From: Geminocystis sp. NIES-3708
GTDB taxonomy: Bacteria; Cyanobacteriota; Cyanobacteriia; Cyanobacteriales; Cyanobacteriaceae
Assembly: GCF_001548095.1 (NCBI RefSeq)
Contig: NZ_AP014815.1
Coordinates: forward strand, 1,549,656-1,613,655
Length of the DNA stretch: 64,000 nucleotides
Direction: 5' to 3'
The notes under the pieces are model-generated. The model worked only from the letters and a program-made list of their open reading frames with translations, made no database searches and had not been told where the DNA came from. This document shows, piece after piece, positions 18,628 to 27,906 of the stretch (its first letter is position 1; every line of letters starts with the position of its first letter). Position numbers and translations under genes: made by a program.

Positions 18628-19333
18628 TGTAAACCATTGCCTAGCAGATTTTAAAGTAGGAGTAGATAATGCAATTTTTTCCGTGGATACAACTAATAAT
18701 AAACTATTGATTTTACTGGTAAAACGTGAACAAAATCCATTTAAAACCTATTGGAGCTTACCTAGTACTTTAGTAAGACAAGGAGAATCTTTAGAATCAG
18801 CAGCCTATCGAACTTTAGCAGAAAAAATACAAGTCAACAATCTTTACTTAGAACAATTATATACTTTTGGTGATCCTCATAGAGATCCTAGAGAATCATC
18901 GGATAGTTTTGGGGTGCGTTATCTATCTGTAAGTTATTTTGCCTTAGTTAGATACAAAGAAGCACAAATCACAAAAGATATAAAAAGCATTACATGGATG
19001 ACACTAGATTCTATTCCCGCCCTTGCTTTTGATCACAACCAAATTGTAGAGTATGGTTATCAAAGATTACGCAATAAATTAGAATATAGTCCCATCGCTT
19101 TTGAGGTTTTGCCAGAATTATTCACTCTTTACGACCTTTATCAGTTATATACTACTGTTTTAGGAGAAAATTTCACTGATTATTCTAATTTTCGCTCACG
19201 TTTGTTGAAATTAGGATTTTTAATAGATACCAGAAAAAAGGCTTCTAAAGGTGCTGGAAGACCTGCTACACTGTATCGTTTTGATACAGATGCTTTTGCA
19301 CCTCTTAAAGATAAACCCTTATTATTTATTTGA
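18584..19333 (+). CDS. NrtR-like Nudix transcriptional regulator
   Basis: 249 residues (ATG 18584; ATG 18608 is an equally possible start giving a 20-base overlap with nadD). Residues ~20-150 are a Nudix-like fold (WSLPSTLVRQGESLESAAYR) with an imperfect catalytic box. The C-terminal ~80 residues are a winged helix ending GAGRPATLYRFD. This is the NrtR architecture: the Nudix part binds ADP-ribose and releases DNA at NAD genes. Overlap with nadD makes NAD-linked autoregulation likely. Confidence 0.85.
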   Translation: MKKIVYIWMNKKVLNVNHCLADFKVGVDNAIFSVDTTNNKLLILLVKREQNPFKTYWSLPSTLVRQGESLESAAYRTLAEKIQVNNLYLEQLYTFGDPHRDPRESSDSFGVRYLSVSYFALVRYKEAQITKDIKSITWMTLDSIPALAFDHNQIVEYGYQRLRNKLEYSPIAFEVLPELFTLYDLYQLYTTVLGENFTDYSNFRSRLLKLGFLIDTRKKASKGAGRPATLYRFDTDAFAPLKDKPLLFI

Positions 19334-19388
19334 TTTTGATTTGGTAATTCATTGAGAATACAAAACAATTAACTTTATTAATAATTTT

Positions 19389-19553
19389 TTATTTCAAATG
19401 TAAATAAGTAGCTTCTTTTTCTAATTGTTCAACCAATTTTTGATTACCTTGATTTCTAGCAACTTCTAAGCGATGTTCTAAATTTTTACGTAAACTATCT
19501 TGATAGGCTTGTCCTGCATTGGCACTCATTTGATTTTTCCGAGCAATGTTCAT
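19389..19553 (-). CDS. Small conserved-looking 54-residue soluble protein
   Basis: Reads MNIARKNQMSANAGQAYQDS then a basic, helical stretch ending EKEATYLHLK. AGAGG lies ten bases before the ATG. The sequence is charged and alpha-helical with normal codon use, unlike chance ORFs here. I do not recognise a named family. It is convergent with the NrtR-like gene. The remaining gap 19554-19816 shows only AT-rich sequence. Confidence 0.65.
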   Translation of the reverse strand: MNIARKNQMSANAGQAYQDSLRKNLEHRLEVARNQGNQKLVEQLEKEATYLHLK

Positions 19554-19816
19554 TATGTTTTACCTCTAAAATTTTATTTATTAATTTTATTTTCATTATT
19601 TTTTGTTTGTACTTCTATAATAACTTTTTTTATAATTTTTGTATCATTTATTACAAAATCTTAATAAGTAACGAACTTATTTAAGAAGTATAGAGATTAG
19701 GAGTTACCCATTGAGTCAACGGAAACTATTAATAAATTTAAATTAATATTTAACTTATTTTTTTGGAATTTTTAATCATAATTAACGCTTTATAAATATA
19801 TAACTATCAAGAAAAA

Positions 19817-20590
19817 ATGATAACTTTACTAACAGATTTTGGTTTACAAGATATTTACGTGGGAGTTATGAAAGGAGTTATTAAGACGATTAATCCCGAT
19901 GTAAATTTAATTGATTTAACTCACGAAATTCCTCGACAAAATATTTTGGCGGCTAGATTTGCTTTAATGAATGCTATGGATTTTTTTCCTGATAATACTA
20001 TTTATGTAGCCATAGTTGATCCTACCGTAGGAAGTGCAAGAAAAAGTATTGCAATTAAGTTTGAAAAGGGTTACTTAGTTTGTCCTGATAATGGTATTTT
20101 TAGCGGAATTTTAGAAAAATATAAACTTCAAAAAGTTATCGAATTAACTAATCATAAATATTGGTTGAATAGTAACCCTAGCAAGACATTTCATGGTAGA
20201 GATATTTTTGCACCCGTAGCCGCCTATATAAGTAAAGGTATTAGTTTAGATGAGTTAGGAACACAAATACCATTAGAAAATTTAGTCAAAATCAATATTG
20301 AGCCTATTATTATTAATAATCAAGAAATTATTGGTTCAATTCAGTATATTGATATCTATGGTAATTTAGTAACTAATATTCCTGTTAATATGCTTAATAA
20401 TAAATCATGGTATGTTATAGAAAAAAAAACAAAGATTGAGCAACATTTAACTTATTCTAATGTTAATGAAGGAGATTTATTAGCCTTAATTGATAGTAAC
20501 GGATGGTTAGAAATAGCAGTTAATGGCGGTAGTGCTAAAATAGAACTCAATAAGCAATATTATGATCAAATTAAAGTAATATTTAATTAA
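19817..20590 (+). CDS. SAM hydroxide adenosyltransferase (DUF62 family)
   Basis: 257 residues. N-terminal LLTDFGLQDIYVGVMKGVI, IDLTHEIPRQNI, AIVDPTVGS, CPDNGIFS, TFHGRDIFAPVAA and the C-terminal YIDIYGNLVTNI match the fluorinase/chlorinase/DUF62 family. Members with this general pattern hydrolyse S-adenosylmethionine to adenosine and methionine. The family role in cyanobacteria is not settled. Followed after four bases by a DUF2301 membrane gene. Confidence 0.9.
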   Translation: MITLLTDFGLQDIYVGVMKGVIKTINPDVNLIDLTHEIPRQNILAARFALMNAMDFFPDNTIYVAIVDPTVGSARKSIAIKFEKGYLVCPDNGIFSGILEKYKLQKVIELTNHKYWLNSNPSKTFHGRDIFAPVAAYISKGISLDELGTQIPLENLVKINIEPIIINNQEIIGSIQYIDIYGNLVTNIPVNMLNNKSWYVIEKKTKIEQHLTYSNVNEGDLLALIDSNGWLEIAVNGGSAKIELNKQYYDQIKVIFN

Positions 20591-20594
20591 ATAT

Positions 20595-21245
20595 ATGACT
20601 ATAGAATCTAAAATTTATGAAGGACAATTTGGTAACTTTATCATTACACAAGAAGATCGCAAAGAAGTAATGATATATCGTCTTGGTTTAGCATTAGCAG
20701 GAGTCAGTTTTGCTGTAGGGATTTTATTATTTTTATGGTTAGATTTTACTCCGATTATCGATCAAGTTTTAACGATATTATTTGCCTTATTTATTATGAG
20801 CTTAGGGGTAAGTTTACAAAAGATTCATATTTACTTAAAACCCTTACACAATACGTTAAAAGTTTTTTGGTTAATCGGTACAATTAGTACTATTGTTTTT
20901 GCTATAAATAGTCAAGGATACTTGGTAAATTTTATCAAAAATCAACCTTTAAGTTTACTAGGAATTGGCTTTATTTTTGCCAGTTTAACAGGAATATTTA
21001 TTAAAGAAGCCTTTTGTTTTAACCGTATAGAATCAAAAATTTTAAGTTTTATGATTCCCAGTTTATTACTAGGTTATATGATGGATATTTTCCCTCTAAA
21101 ATTAGAACAATTTTTATTAACTACATGGGGAATCTTATTTCTAGTTTTTCTCATGGGAAAATCTATTCAAGAAATTTCTCCTGATATTGGCGATAAATCA
21201 GTATTTGAATACTTAAAAAATCAATCAAAAAATAATATTAATTAA
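20595..21245 (+). CDS. DUF2301 membrane protein
   Basis: 216 residues with six to seven hydrophobic helices. The N-terminal soluble part (YEGQFGNFIIT) and IGFIFASLTGIFIKEAFCFNR are typical of DUF2301, a cyanobacterial/plastid membrane family of unknown role. Its start is four bases past the SAM hydrolase stop, so they form an operon. Confidence 0.8.
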   Translation: MTIESKIYEGQFGNFIITQEDRKEVMIYRLGLALAGVSFAVGILLFLWLDFTPIIDQVLTILFALFIMSLGVSLQKIHIYLKPLHNTLKVFWLIGTISTIVFAINSQGYLVNFIKNQPLSLLGIGFIFASLTGIFIKEAFCFNRIESKILSFMIPSLLLGYMMDIFPLKLEQFLLTTWGILFLVFLMGKSIQEISPDIGDKSVFEYLKNQSKNNIN

Positions 21246-21331
21246 TAATCATTTTTTAGAGCTTTTTTAATCTTTGTTTTTCATAAAAGATAAAATAAAT
21301 ATATTGTACTTATCTTCAATACTTGAATAAA

Positions 21332-22336
21332 ATGTCAAAACTATCAATCAAATGGTTAAAAAGAATTAGCTTTATTCTTATATTAGTGTTAGTTTCATTT
21401 TCTATCGCTACTTTTGCATCTTCAGCACCCAAATTTGGTTTACCAATTGATTGTAAATTAGGTCAAGATTGTTATATTATGCACTATGTTGATCATGATC
21501 CCACATCAAAAGTAATTGATTTTGGTTGTGGCAGACAAACCTATGACACTCATAACGGTACAGATTTTGGGATTCCTAATCTGCAAATTATGCAACAGGG
21601 TGTTCAGGTTAAAGCTATCGAAGATGGTATAGTTTTAAGGGTAAGAGATGGAGTAGAAGATAATTTAATATCGAATCAAGAAGACAAAAAAGCGATAGAA
21701 GGCAAAGAATGTGGTAATGGAATCGTAATTAAACATGAAGACGGTTGGGAAAGTCAATATTGTCATTTAAAACAAAATAGTATCATTGTCAAAAATGGCA
21801 TGGAAGTAGAAAAAGGAACAACTTTAGGTATGGTAGGAACATCAGGATTATCATCTTTTCCTCATGTTCATTTAAGCTTAAGGCAGGAAGGCAAAATTGT
21901 CGATCCTTTTGTGGGAATAACAGATAAAACAGGTTGTGACATAACAAAAAAATCTCTATGGGAAAAAAAATTAGACTATACACCAACAGGATTAATTGAA
22001 GCTGGTTTTGCCTCAGAAATTCCCACTCAACAAAAATTATGGGAAGGACAATTTTATAATCTGTCAATTAACAATAAAAGTCCTCAATTAATTTTTTGGA
22101 TTCATGCTTTTGGAGTCTTAGAAAATGATCAAGAATCTTTCCAATTAATTAACCCGAATAATCAACTAATTATTAATCAGAAAAAACCTATTAATAAATC
22201 TTCTCGTACATGGATGAGTTATGCTGGAAAAAATAATAAATCAAGTTTAGAAAAAGGTACATGGATAGGAAAATATCAGCTTATGAGAAATAATAAAATA
22301 GTTTTTAATTTAGAACGTAAAATAACTATAAACTAA
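21332..22336 (+). CDS. M23-family (LytM) peptidase, exported
   Basis: 334 residues from ATG 21332 (TTG 21323 is the other option). Signal peptide or anchor at residues ~10-33. The LytM zinc site shows as DTHNGTDFGIP (His...Asp) and FPHVHLSLRQ (HxH). Cleaves peptidoglycan cross-links in the periplasm. The C-terminal ~110 residues are a beta-rich domain with no name I know. Cys pairs in the N-terminal part (CKLGQDC) suggest a disulfide. Confidence 0.87.
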   Translation: MSKLSIKWLKRISFILILVLVSFSIATFASSAPKFGLPIDCKLGQDCYIMHYVDHDPTSKVIDFGCGRQTYDTHNGTDFGIPNLQIMQQGVQVKAIEDGIVLRVRDGVEDNLISNQEDKKAIEGKECGNGIVIKHEDGWESQYCHLKQNSIIVKNGMEVEKGTTLGMVGTSGLSSFPHVHLSLRQEGKIVDPFVGITDKTGCDITKKSLWEKKLDYTPTGLIEAGFASEIPTQQKLWEGQFYNLSINNKSPQLIFWIHAFGVLENDQESFQLINPNNQLIINQKKPINKSSRTWMSYAGKNNKSSLEKGTWIGKYQLMRNNKIVFNLERKITIN

Positions 22337-22347
22337 TCAAATTTGAT

Positions 22348-22944
22348 CTATTTAAAAGGTTGTCCCCAATATTTCCATGATTCTTTATTAAACGGCGATC
22401 GCCACTTAATAATCAAATTTTTTTCAATGGTTTGACGTAATTTTCTATCAGTAGGAATACTCCATAAAAAAGCACTGCGAATCATTAAATTGAGCTTATA
22501 TTTTCGGTGCAATTCAATATAGTTTTGAATATAACTTTTACAGTCATGATTAATCCATCTTTGATGGGGGGATAATTTAGTTTCTCCTACATATAAAAGT
22601 ATATCTACATGAGTATCTAAAATAAAATAAAGACAACTTTCACTAAGATTATAGTTCGGTAAATCATAAAATTGATCAGGATGAGTTTCAAGGCTAAAAG
22701 GATCAAATAAATTTATGTCAAATAAAGTCGTCTTATCGGGAAAAAAATTAATTTGTTGAGATAAATTATTACGCTGACTTTGTTGATAATTATAAAGATT
22801 ATTTTTCCAATTTTCTAAAAACTTTTTTCCCATGACAAAATCAGGAGTTAAATTAGGCTTTTTTACTTGATAAACTGCGACAGATTCAAATAAACTTAAC
22901 TGTTGATTATTACTTTTACCTGATTGATAATGAGGATATTTCAT
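22348..22944 (-). CDS. GIY-YIG nuclease-like protein
   Basis: 198 residues. A variant GIY-YIG core is seen: CLYFILD (~104-110) and LLYVGETK (~116-123), then the catalytic Arg in HQRWINHD and Glu in RQTIEKNLI, with a late Asn in RSPFNKESW. The N-terminal ~95 residues are specific to this cyanobacterial type. Probably a structure-specific or stand-alone DNA endonuclease; no mobile element is near. Contains a HIP1 octamer (22395-22402). Confidence 0.75.
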   Translation of the reverse strand: MKYPHYQSGKSNNQQLSLFESVAVYQVKKPNLTPDFVMGKKFLENWKNNLYNYQQSQRNNLSQQINFFPDKTTLFDINLFDPFSLETHPDQFYDLPNYNLSESCLYFILDTHVDILLYVGETKLSPHQRWINHDCKSYIQNYIELHRKYKLNLMIRSAFLWSIPTDRKLRQTIEKNLIIKWRSPFNKESWKYWGQPFK

Positions 22945-23046
22945 CTTTTTACTGATTCATAAGGCAATTTTATTGTCAATGGTTAATAGCTTACTGTATA
23001 ATGTTTTGGGCGTAAAAGATAGAATTAATAAATCAGGAGCGAAAAA

Positions 23047-23274
23047 GTGCCACATACTATTGTAACGGATGTTTGCGAAGGAATAGCCGATTGTGTTTCA
23101 GCTTGTCCTGTAGCGTGTATTCATGAAGGACCAAGTAAAAATATCAAAGGCACTGATTGGTATTGGATTGATTTTGACACTTGTATTGATTGTGGAATTT
23201 GTCTGCAAGTATGTCCAGTAGAAGATGCCATCCTAGCAGAAGAGCGTCCCGAATTGCAAAAAACTCCTGTATAG
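23047..23274 (+). CDS. Bacterial-type 2[4Fe-4S] ferredoxin
   Basis: 75 residues with GTG start. The first cysteine set is in VCEGIADCVSACPVACI, the second is CIDCGICLQVCP, giving two cubane (or one 3Fe and one 4Fe) clusters. Soluble electron carrier; partner unknown. Short acidic C-terminus (EERPELQ). Stands alone between a divergent gene and the NatE-type ATPase. Confidence 0.93.
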   Translation: MPHTIVTDVCEGIADCVSACPVACIHEGPSKNIKGTDWYWIDFDTCIDCGICLQVCPVEDAILAEERPELQKTPV

Positions 23275-23366
23275 TGATTAAGTTTATCTGATTTAAGGAA
23301 TAATAGATTCTTCTCATAACACAAGTTGACAAGGTAATTAATTTTTATAGATGATTATTAATTTTT

Positions 23367-24086
23367 ATGGCTAATTTACTAGAAGTCGAAAATGTTTATG
23401 CAGGTTATATAAAAGATTTAAACATCTTACAAGGTATAAACTTTAGTATTGAAGCCCATGAGTTAGTTACCGTAATCGGTCCAAATGGTGCAGGAAAATC
23501 TACTCTTGCTAAGACCATTTTTGGCTTATTATCACCAAATCAAGGCAAAATAATCTTTAAAGGAGAAAATATAGCTGGATTAAAACCGAATGAGATTGTT
23601 AAGCGTGGAATGTGTTATGTGCCACAAATTGTCAACGTTTTTCCTAGTCTCACCATCGAGGAAAATTTAGAAATGGGTGCTTATACATTATCAGGCTCAA
23701 ATAAGAAGCAAAAAGAGCTAATATATACTATGTTCCCTAAATTAAAAGAAAGAGCGAAACAAAGTGCTGGTACATTATCTGGTGGTGAAAGACAAATGTT
23801 AGCTATGGGTAGGGCTTTGATGTTAGATCCAGATTTGCTATTATTAGACGAACCATCTGCTGCACTTTCTCCCATTTTAGTGAATAATATTTTTGAACAA
23901 ATAAAAGCTGTTAATGCCACTGGTAAAGCAATAGTTTTAGTAGAACAAAATGCCAAAAAAGCTTTGATGATGGCACATCGTGGGTATGTTTTAGAAAATG
24001 GAAAAGATGCTATTGAGGGTGAGGGAAAAGACTTGCTTAACAACCCTCAAGTAGCAGAATTATATTTAGGCATTGAAAAGAAATAA
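23367..24086 (+). CDS. natE: Branched-chain/neutral amino acid ABC transporter ATPase (LivF/NatE type)
   Basis: 239 residues. Walker A GPNGAGKST, YVPQIVNVFPSLTIEENLE (LivF-type Q-loop), LSGGERQMLAMGRALM, Walker B LLLDEPSAALSP, and VEQNAKKAL. LivF-family proteins pair with LivG/H/M; in cyanobacteria the matching Nat/Urt genes are often scattered, as here. NatE is favoured over UrtE because no urea transport genes are near. Symbol is tentative. Confidence 0.82.
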   Translation: MANLLEVENVYAGYIKDLNILQGINFSIEAHELVTVIGPNGAGKSTLAKTIFGLLSPNQGKIIFKGENIAGLKPNEIVKRGMCYVPQIVNVFPSLTIEENLEMGAYTLSGSNKKQKELIYTMFPKLKERAKQSAGTLSGGERQMLAMGRALMLDPDLLLLDEPSAALSPILVNNIFEQIKAVNATGKAIVLVEQNAKKALMMAHRGYVLENGKDAIEGEGKDLLNNPQVAELYLGIEKK

Positions 24087-24102
24087 ACTTTACAAATCAA
24101 AA

Positions 24103-24447
24103 ATGTTTAAACCATTAATTCTTTTAGTGATTTCAAATATTTTTATGACCTTTGCATGGTATGGTCATTTGAAAGATCTAAAATCATTTCCTCTTTGGAC
24201 TGTAATTATTATAAGTTGGTTAATAGCATTTTTTGAATACTGTTTTCAAGTACCAGCCAATCGTATTGGGAATCAATATTTTAGCCTTCCTCAATTAAAA
24301 GTAGTGCAAGAAGTAATCAGTATGCTAGTTTTTGCAGGATTTAGTTTTGCTTACATGAAAGTTCCAATTACTCGAAATTATTTTTTTGCGGCAATGCTGT
24401 TGGCTGCCGCCGCTTATTTAATTTTTAGCGACAACAAACTACGTTAA
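24103..24447 (+). CDS. DMT-type small membrane protein (DUF486)
   Basis: 114 residues from ATG 24103; an in-frame TTG at 24073 would overlap natE. Four membrane helices. TFAWYGHLK, IAFFEYCFQVPANRIG and the KVVQEVISMLVFAGF segment match DUF486, a small multidrug-like family of unknown substrate. 16 bases after natE, likely co-transcribed. Confidence 0.85.
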   Translation: MFKPLILLVISNIFMTFAWYGHLKDLKSFPLWTVIIISWLIAFFEYCFQVPANRIGNQYFSLPQLKVVQEVISMLVFAGFSFAYMKVPITRNYFFAAMLLAAAAYLIFSDNKLR

Positions 24448-24457
24448 AAAACTGAAT

Positions 24458-25276
24458 TTAATAAATTTCCTTTGTGTCTTTGCGCCTTTGCGAGATACTC
24501 TCATTCACAAAATCAATTACTGTTTCACGAGTAGAAGGAATATTTGCCACTGACTGAATTTTATTGATAGATACTTCATAGGCGACGGGAGGAGTCTCAA
24601 AGTTAACTTTGACTTGACTTTTAGTTATGTCAATAATCTCTTTCAACTTGACTAAACCCTTACCGCAGAGGTTGAAAATTTCTTGAGTGTAACCCTGTTG
24701 AATAATATTTATAACTGCGGCTGCCGCTATGTCAGTATGAATATATTGCAATTCACTATCAGGATGTAGCCAAAGTTTTTCCCCTTCAAGGATGTCAAAA
24801 ATAGCGTTTTTCTTCATTCCTTCGCCGACAAAACCCCCCATACGGAAAATTAACCAGTCAGGATGTACATGACGAACACATTGTTCAGCTAAATACTTAT
24901 GAAAACCATAAGGGCTTTGGGCAGAAATGTCAATGATTCTATCTTCTTTTGTCAATTCAGGATTTGAACAATCTGGGTAAACATCACAAGAAGACAAGAA
25001 TATATACTTTTTGGCAGGAAAATCTATTAATGATTGTCGCACAGAACGGACGGAAGCGTCAAATTCCAATAGAGGGTTATCTTTAGCTAAGAATTTTTTA
25101 GAGTTGCCATTGGCATTGATTAATAAGTCACATTTTGTGCCAATATTATTTTCATAATTAGCTCTATTTATTACTAGATAATCAAGGTTATTTTTTTGAC
25201 AATAACGAGTATAAGCCGAACCAACAAAGCCTTCTCCACCGATAATAATAATTTTAAAATTAGAGTCGAATTCCAT
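24458..25276 (-). CDS. NAD-dependent epimerase/dehydratase (RmlD/WcaG-like)
   Basis: 272 residues, SDR fold: IIGGEGFVGSAYTRY at the N-terminus, FLSSCDVYP, and the YGFHKYLAEQ Tyr-Lys pair. Overlaps the upstream epimerase gene by 17 bases, so both probably act in one sugar-nucleotide pathway. The last residues (SQRRKDTKE) are encoded by a dispersed CTTTGCGC-type repeat, so the native C-terminus may have been altered. Confidence 0.8.
   Translation of the reverse strand: MEFDSNFKIIIIGGEGFVGSAYTRYCQKNNLDYLVINRANYENNIGTKCDLLINANGNSKKFLAKDNPLLEFDASVRSVRQSLIDFPAKKYIFLSSCDVYPDCSNPELTKEDRIIDISAQSPYGFHKYLAEQCVRHVHPDWLIFRMGGFVGEGMKKNAIFDILEGEKLWLHPDSELQYIHTDIAAAAVINIIQQGYTQEIFNLCGKGLVKLKEIIDITKSQVKVNFETPPVAYEVSINKIQSVANIPSTRETVIDFVNESISQRRKDTKEIY
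24470..24493. repeat. CTTTGTGT-CTTTGCGC-CTTTGCGA triple octamer
   Basis: Three 8-mers in tandem at the 3' end of the epimerase gene. The same kind of ctttgcg..ctttgcg string is scattered in many cyanobacterial genomes. Here it supplies the last coding triplets. Confidence 0.7.
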
Positions 25277-26204
25277 CGGTTTTATTTCTATAATTTGTAC
25301 TTAACCAAGCGAAAGTTTTTTCTAAGCCATCTTTTAAATGAGTATCACAAGATAAGCCTAAAGAATTTAATTTAGTAACATCAAAAATTTTTACCATTTG
25401 CCCATCAGGCTTTGTTATATCCCAACTTAGTTTACCTTCAAAACCCGTGGTTTCTTTTATTATTTCTGCCAATTCTTTAATAGGTGTTGTTGTGCCTGAA
25501 GAAATATTAATTGGCTCACTAGAATCATAATTTTCAATAAAATAAGGAATAACTTTTGCCACATCTTGGGCATAAACAAAATCTCGTTTAGCAGCACCAC
25601 TTCCCCACATTGTTACTTCTTCCAAATTGTTTAATTTAGCTTCATAAAAACGTCTAACTAAAGCAGGTACGACATGAGATTCATTGTTACGAAAATTATC
25701 ATATTCTCCATATAAATTACCCGGAATTAATACCACAGAATTTAAACCATATTGAGTGCGATAAGACTGTGAAGCGACAATACCCATTTTTTTCGCACTT
25801 GAATAACCTGCACTTTCAGCTTGAGGATAACCTTGCCACATCTGAGATTCATCGATAGGTGATGTTGCGGTTGCTGGATAGCTACATCCTCCCATCGTAT
25901 AAATCATTTTTTTGACTTTAAATTTCGCTGCTTGTTCAAATACTAAAGCGGTTAAAATAGTGTTGCGATAATAGAAATCGGCTGGAAATGAACGATTAGC
26001 ACCAATTCCTCCCGAATAAGCGGCTAAATGGATTAATATTTCTGGGTGTAATTCTTCAAACATTTTCAGCACTTCCACAGGATTCATCAAATCATAATCT
26101 TGAGAAGATAAACCAATTACTGTAGCTTGAGGATATTGAGTGTTTAATTGTGGTAAAAGATGTCTGCCTAAAAAGCCAGTTGCACCAGTAACAACTATTT
26201 TCAT
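25260..26204 (-). CDS. GDP-L-fucose synthase-like epimerase/reductase
   Basis: 314 residues. TGATGFLGRHLL Rossmann motif, MGGCSYP, catalytic pair YSSAKKMG, and PGNLYGEYDNF / RDFVYAQDVAK as in GDP-4-keto-6-deoxymannose epimerase/reductase (WcaG/Fcl). Fucose synthase is the best guess; another deoxysugar is possible. Leads the two-gene unit with the overlapping SDR gene. Confidence 0.8.
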   Translation of the reverse strand: MKIVVTGATGFLGRHLLPQLNTQYPQATVIGLSSQDYDLMNPVEVLKMFEELHPEILIHLAAYSGGIGANRSFPADFYYRNTILTALVFEQAAKFKVKKMIYTMGGCSYPATATSPIDESQMWQGYPQAESAGYSSAKKMGIVASQSYRTQYGLNSVVLIPGNLYGEYDNFRNNESHVVPALVRRFYEAKLNNLEEVTMWGSGAAKRDFVYAQDVAKVIPYFIENYDSSEPINISSGTTTPIKELAEIIKETTGFEGKLSWDITKPDGQMVKIFDVTKLNSLGLSCDTHLKDGLEKTFAWLSTNYRNKTDGIRL

Positions 26205-26359
26205 GTTTCAATGATTTTTTGATCTTGTTTTTATTCTCAATCATCATATAATAAAGATGTCAACATAAAATTGAACATTAAAAATTAGTGATTATTTTAA
26301 GGCTTTTAATTATCGTTTCAAAATCAAAAATTATAAAAAAATGATGAGATTTTATTCCA

Positions 26360-27373
26360 TTATTTAATAGAATAAGTTGTATCTAAATAATCATAATAAC
26401 TCTTATATAAATCAAATCCAGGTAGTTTAACTTTGAAATTAGAAGGATAATTATATTTACTATTTGGATATTTATTTTTGAGATGGAGAATATAATAATA
26501 GGTTTTTTCCCATTTACTGAGATAACTTAAAAATAGTTGAAATTGACTGTAAAATGCTTCATACTTATAACTTAACGTAATGTACTGTAGAATTCTCGCC
26601 ATAGTTAAGAAATCTTCAGTGTCATCTTTTTTTATTCTAAGAAATTGAGTCGCTATTTCTCGGAATAAATTATCATCACTTTTTACCAATAAAACGAAAG
26701 GTTTTAAATCCTCTATATTATATGCTTTGTTCTGTTCAATAAAATCTTTAATCTTTTTCAATAATTGCCAATATTCTAGTTCATTAGTTTTTAATAAGTA
26801 AAAAAAAGTTCCTAAATTATTTACATCAGAAATCATGAACAAGTACTTCATATAAAGTTTCATAGTTTTTTGTTCATTTTCTTCATTTAATTGTTTTATA
26901 AAAAAGGATATTGATTTTCTTAGTTTTTCTTGAAAAATTAATTTATTTTCTTGTTGTTGAAATAACTCAAGAGAATTTTGATAAAATTCTAAAAATGCTG
27001 GACTATTATATTCTGCTTCAATTTCTTTGATTTTAAAAAGAGTATCTAAATTATCTAATAATATTTTAAAAAACTCTTTAGCAATAACAAAATAATGCTG
27101 TTTCTGTTGACAATATCTATCTAAATAACTCTGTATTCTTGCATAGGTTAAAAAATCTTTTTCGATAAATTTTTCACTTAATAAAGCCTTTAGAGTGACA
27201 TTCGTACTTTCTATCTTTTCCAAAGCACTATTGTAATGAAATAAAATATCTTGAGGTATATCAGCTTTAATATATTGGCTAAAAATATAATCGATAAGAG
27301 TTTTTTCTCCTAATAAAGGACGATTCCACCAAGGTTTATCTAATTTTCCCTCCAATGTTAATTCTACTTTCAT
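26360..27373 (-). CDS. Uncharacterised helical protein
   Basis: 337 residues, no signal peptide, no membrane span, rich in Lys, Leu, Phe, Tyr and Glu; predicted by eye to be nearly all helix. No motif recognised. The start (MKVELTLEGKLDKPWWNRP) is the first ATG with open frame. Codon use is extremely AT-rich compared with flanking housekeeping genes, which could mean recent arrival. Isolated between the epimerase unit and a large AT-rich gap. Confidence 0.65.
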   Translation of the reverse strand: MKVELTLEGKLDKPWWNRPLLGEKTLIDYIFSQYIKADIPQDILFHYNSALEKIESTNVTLKALLSEKFIEKDFLTYARIQSYLDRYCQQKQHYFVIAKEFFKILLDNLDTLFKIKEIEAEYNSPAFLEFYQNSLELFQQQENKLIFQEKLRKSISFFIKQLNEENEQKTMKLYMKYLFMISDVNNLGTFFYLLKTNELEYWQLLKKIKDFIEQNKAYNIEDLKPFVLLVKSDDNLFREIATQFLRIKKDDTEDFLTMARILQYITLSYKYEAFYSQFQLFLSYLSKWEKTYYYILHLKNKYPNSKYNYPSNFKVKLPGFDLYKSYYDYLDTTYSIK

Positions 27374-27906
27374 GGCATTACCTCTTCATGAGAATTTTCT
27401 CCTATATTTAAAATAATAATATCTTTTTTTTATTAAACAATCAGTATATTTTGGTATTTTTTTTTGATATATTTTAAAATAAAATCTAATTATTTGAATT
27501 AATTATTTTGATACTTAAGAATTTTCTATTACTTATTCATACGTAAATATCATTAACTTTGTTTTTGACACGACACTTTGAGTCTAATGAATTGCTACTT
27601 AAAATAAATCTTCGAGAAAAAATTGTCAAATAGATAAGTTATCTTGAATTGAAAATGATATATTACTTTAAATAATTGATCTAATGATTTATGAAAAATA
27701 AAGTTATAATAGCAAAAATTTTAACTTAATAATAATATTATATAGATCAAAATAAATAGATTTTTAAAATACTCTAAATATCTAAAATTTTAAGGTAAGT
27801 AAAAATAAAAAACTAATATAAACTTTAAATAAGTTTTTAAAGAATTAGACTATTTTAATGGTATAAAAATAAAGAAGAAAATATCCAAAAATAAAAAATT
27901 AAATAG
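27374..27906. other. AT-rich intergenic region before the antiporter gene
   Basis: 533 bases without a gene on either strand. A perfect TATAAT (27705-27710) could serve as -10 for the downstream antiporter, with a 5'UTR near 190 bases; no good -35 at normal spacing was found. No repeat or RNA recognised. Confidence 0.4.

Noticed and set aside
27374-27906. Riboswitch in the long AT-rich leader of the antiporter
   Set aside because: No conserved riboswitch core words or stable stems were recognised.
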